Source: Caldifarciminota bacterium
GTDB taxonomy: Bacteria > WOR-3 > Hydrothermia > UBA1063 > CAJXJZ01
Direction of reading: 5' to 3'
DNA: 8,198 bases
Assembly: GCA_027073945.1 (NCBI GenBank)
Contig: JALTEL010000295.1
Coordinates: 1 to 8,198 of the forward strand
Each line of letters opens with the position of its first letter. Within the stretch, counting starts at the first letter, position 1. The translations under genes and the position numbers were made by a program. Under the pieces are notes generated by a model. The model did no database searches. It saw only the letters and a list, made by a program, of their open reading frames with translations, and was not told the DNA's origin. This document shows positions 7,268-8,198 of the stretch, in pieces.

Positions 7268-7471
7268 AAGATATATTATGTCCTTTACACTACTTTTATA
7301 AGTTTTGCCAGAGAATTTGGCTCTTTACTTTATAGAGTCCTATAGAGGTAGAATTTTATTAACATCACTCTCCAACCAGGCGAATCTTTTATAAATCCTC
7401 ATAACCGAATTTCATTTTTCTCTTTGACCTTTCAGCTTTCACCTTCTGACCTTGAGCTTTGAGCTCTGAGT
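7268..7471. other. Spacer between legC and neuB
   Basis: These 204 bp carry the heptad array next to legC and then an AT-rich stretch. This is the only sizeable gap between the pathway genes. I find no convincing -35/-10 pair and no terminator hairpin with a U-run. A 20-codon frame (minus, 7402-7340) has no Shine-Dalgarno and no family resemblance that I know. On the plus strand the 7-mer TATAGAG occurs twice, 10 bp apart (7331-7337 and 7341-7347). In many legionaminate clusters a NeuD/LegH acetyltransferase gene sits between legC and neuB; nothing of that kind is left here. Confidence 0.5.
7423..7471. repeat. Degenerate tandem heptad array after the legC stop
   Basis: On the plus strand the stretch splits into eight successive units of 6-8 bp, mostly 7: TTTGACC, TTTCAGC, TTTCACC, TTCTGACC, TTGAGC, TTTGAGC, TCTGAGT and then TC running into the legC stop complement. 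The consensus is roughly TTTSASC. The array directly abuts the legC TGA at 7474-7472 and fills the first quarter of the spacer before neuB. No unit is translated in a sustained frame. A short GAGCT/AGCTC hairpin with a 3-nt loop can form within it on the minus strand, but no U-run follows, so it does not look like an intrinsic terminator. I recall similar intergenic heptad tracts from several environmental Gram-negative genomes, but their function is unknown to me. Confidence 0.6.
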
Positions 7472-8198
7472 TCATATCCTCACGCTACTCGGAATATTTA
7501 CCAGCCTGTCTTCCAGCCACTGGGCATTTGTAAGCTCATCGGTTTGGCAATCTTTATACATTTCCAATTTGTTTAAAAGACTCCAGGCAGGCCTTGTCAT
7601 GACCCCTGCATCGTTTGTCGCTTTTAGAAATTCATCCCGCGTTTTCCGATCGGGAAGAATAATGGCATTTAGCCAGTAATTAGACCAAGCATATTCTGGC
7701 TCATGGACAAAGGGAATGCCAAGAGATTCAAAAAATTCCTGATAAGCCTTGGCCAGCCCTCTTTTTTTTTCGATGAAAAGGTCCAGTTGCTCAAGCTGAG
7801 CGCATGCAAGGGCCGCATTGATATTTGGAAGGCGATAGTTGTAAGCAATCATATCATGGACATACTCGTATGGATGTGGAACTTTTGCTGTCGTGGTAAT
7901 ATGTTTGGCCGTCTTTGTAAGAGTTTCATTGTTCGTAACAATAGCCCCACCACCGCCACAGGTAACCGTCTTGTTTCCGTTGAAGCTGAAAATGCCAAAC
8001 AATCCAAACGTGCCTGTATGTTTATCTTTATAGGTACTCCCTATGGACTCGGCAGCATCCTCTATCAAATCTATATTATAGTGCTTGCAAATATCAGAAA
8101 TGAAGTCAATTTTGCAAGGATGGCCAAAGGTATGCATGGGCACACAGGCAGCAATTCGCCTTCCGGTAGCAGTATTATAGCAAAAACCACTTTCTAAT
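7472..8198 (-). CDS. legC: LegC-family PLP-dependent sugar aminotransferase (3' part, cut by window edge)
   Basis: The frame is open to the right edge, so the N-terminus lies outside; 241 C-terminal residues are visible, where relatives usually have about 380-400. It should transfer an amino group to C4 of a 4-keto-6-deoxy-HexNAc nucleotide sugar in legionaminate synthesis, in the cytoplasm. Visible hallmarks are TGRRIAA followed by PMHTFGHP, the PLP-pyridine motif IEDAAES, the catalytic-lysine segment SFNGNK followed by CGGGGA, and TTTAKVPHPYEYVHD, YNYRLPNINAALACAQLEQL, SNYWLN and ATNDAGVMTRP, a pattern I recognise as the LegC group of the DegT/DnrJ/EryC1 fold. A GTG at 8141-8143 reads like a start but lies inside a conserved segment, and homology continues upstream, so it is not the true start. 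The gene contains an A9 run (plus-strand T9, 7762-7770). It is separated from neuB by a 204-bp spacer. The family call is firm; the exact substrate is inferred from the neighbours. Confidence 0.9.
   Translation of the reverse strand, partial: LESGFCYNTATGRRIAACVPMHTFGHPCKIDFISDICKHYNIDLIEDAAESIGSTYKDKHTGTFGLFGIFSFNGNKTVTCGGGGAIVTNNETLTKTAKHITTTAKVPHPYEYVHDMIAYNYRLPNINAALACAQLEQLDLFIEKKRGLAKAYQEFFESLGIPFVHEPEYAWSNYWLNAIILPDRKTRDEFLKATNDAGVMTRPAWSLLNKLEMYKDCQTDELTNAQWLEDRLVNIPSSVRI

Noticed and set aside
7340..7402. A 20-codon minus-strand frame between legC and neuB
   Set aside because: No Shine-Dalgarno and no known leader-peptide features such as a codon run or an attenuator hairpin; probably chance.
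8141..8143. GTG as the start codon of the aminotransferase
   Set aside because: The upstream in-frame residues (TGRRIAA and more) continue the LegC family pattern to the window edge, so this is an internal valine.
7703..8197. A 164-codon open frame on the plus strand
   Set aside because: It lies wholly antisense to legC, whose motifs are clear in the other strand; its product shows no family resemblance and the length is explained by codon bias of the real gene.

Overview
The window is a stretch of a bacterial surface-glycan locus. Every supported gene lies on the minus strand, so transcription runs from the right edge toward position 1. The genes form a nonulosonic (sialic-acid-like, most likely legionaminic-acid) biosynthesis cluster. 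Sampled by hand, GC is roughly 42-53% in genes and about 30% or less in part of the 1-336 tail. The gene families and a heptad-type intergenic repeat suggest a Gram-negative environmental bacterium, possibly Desulfobacterota-like; that taxonomic guess is weak.

Layout in transcription order: (1) 3' part of a LegC-family sugar aminotransferase (8198-7472), cut by the window edge. (2) A 204-bp spacer (7471-7268) holding eight imperfect copies of a ~7-bp unit directly after the legC stop. (3) A tight five-gene block: NeuB/LegI nonulosonate synthase (7267-6218), NeuC/LegG hydrolysing 2-epimerase (6221-5037), a divergent DegT/DnrJ/EryC1 PLP enzyme (5040-3904), a class I SAM methyltransferase (3907-3233) and a FemAB/GNAT-type acyltransferase (3236-2166). 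Each gene begins inside the stop of the previous one through ATGA or TTGA overlaps. (4) After a 66-bp gap, a CBS-domain nucleotidyltransferase of the PtmE type (2099-1047) and a CMP-nonulosonate cytidylyltransferase (1044-337), 2 bp apart. (5) An AT-rich tail (1-336) with no recognisable gene.

Read as a pathway: PtmE would activate the hexosamine phosphate as a nucleotide sugar. A dehydratase (not in the window, perhaps beyond the right edge) and LegC would make the 4-amino-6-deoxy sugar. An N-acyltransferase is needed next, but no NeuD/LegH-type enzyme is present here. NeuC/LegG releases the nucleotide and epimerises C2, NeuB/LegI condenses with phosphoenolpyruvate, and LegF/NeuA makes the CMP sugar. 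The DegT, methyltransferase and FemAB-like genes are not part of the canonical route and sit between neuC and ptmE. They may make or decorate a variant nonulosonate or a partner sugar.

The most notable sequence signal is an uninterrupted nine-cytosine tract (plus-strand G9, 3594-3602) inside the methyltransferase. A slip of one base either way would truncate the protein and probably reduce translation of the coupled acyltransferase gene, so it is a candidate phase-variation switch.
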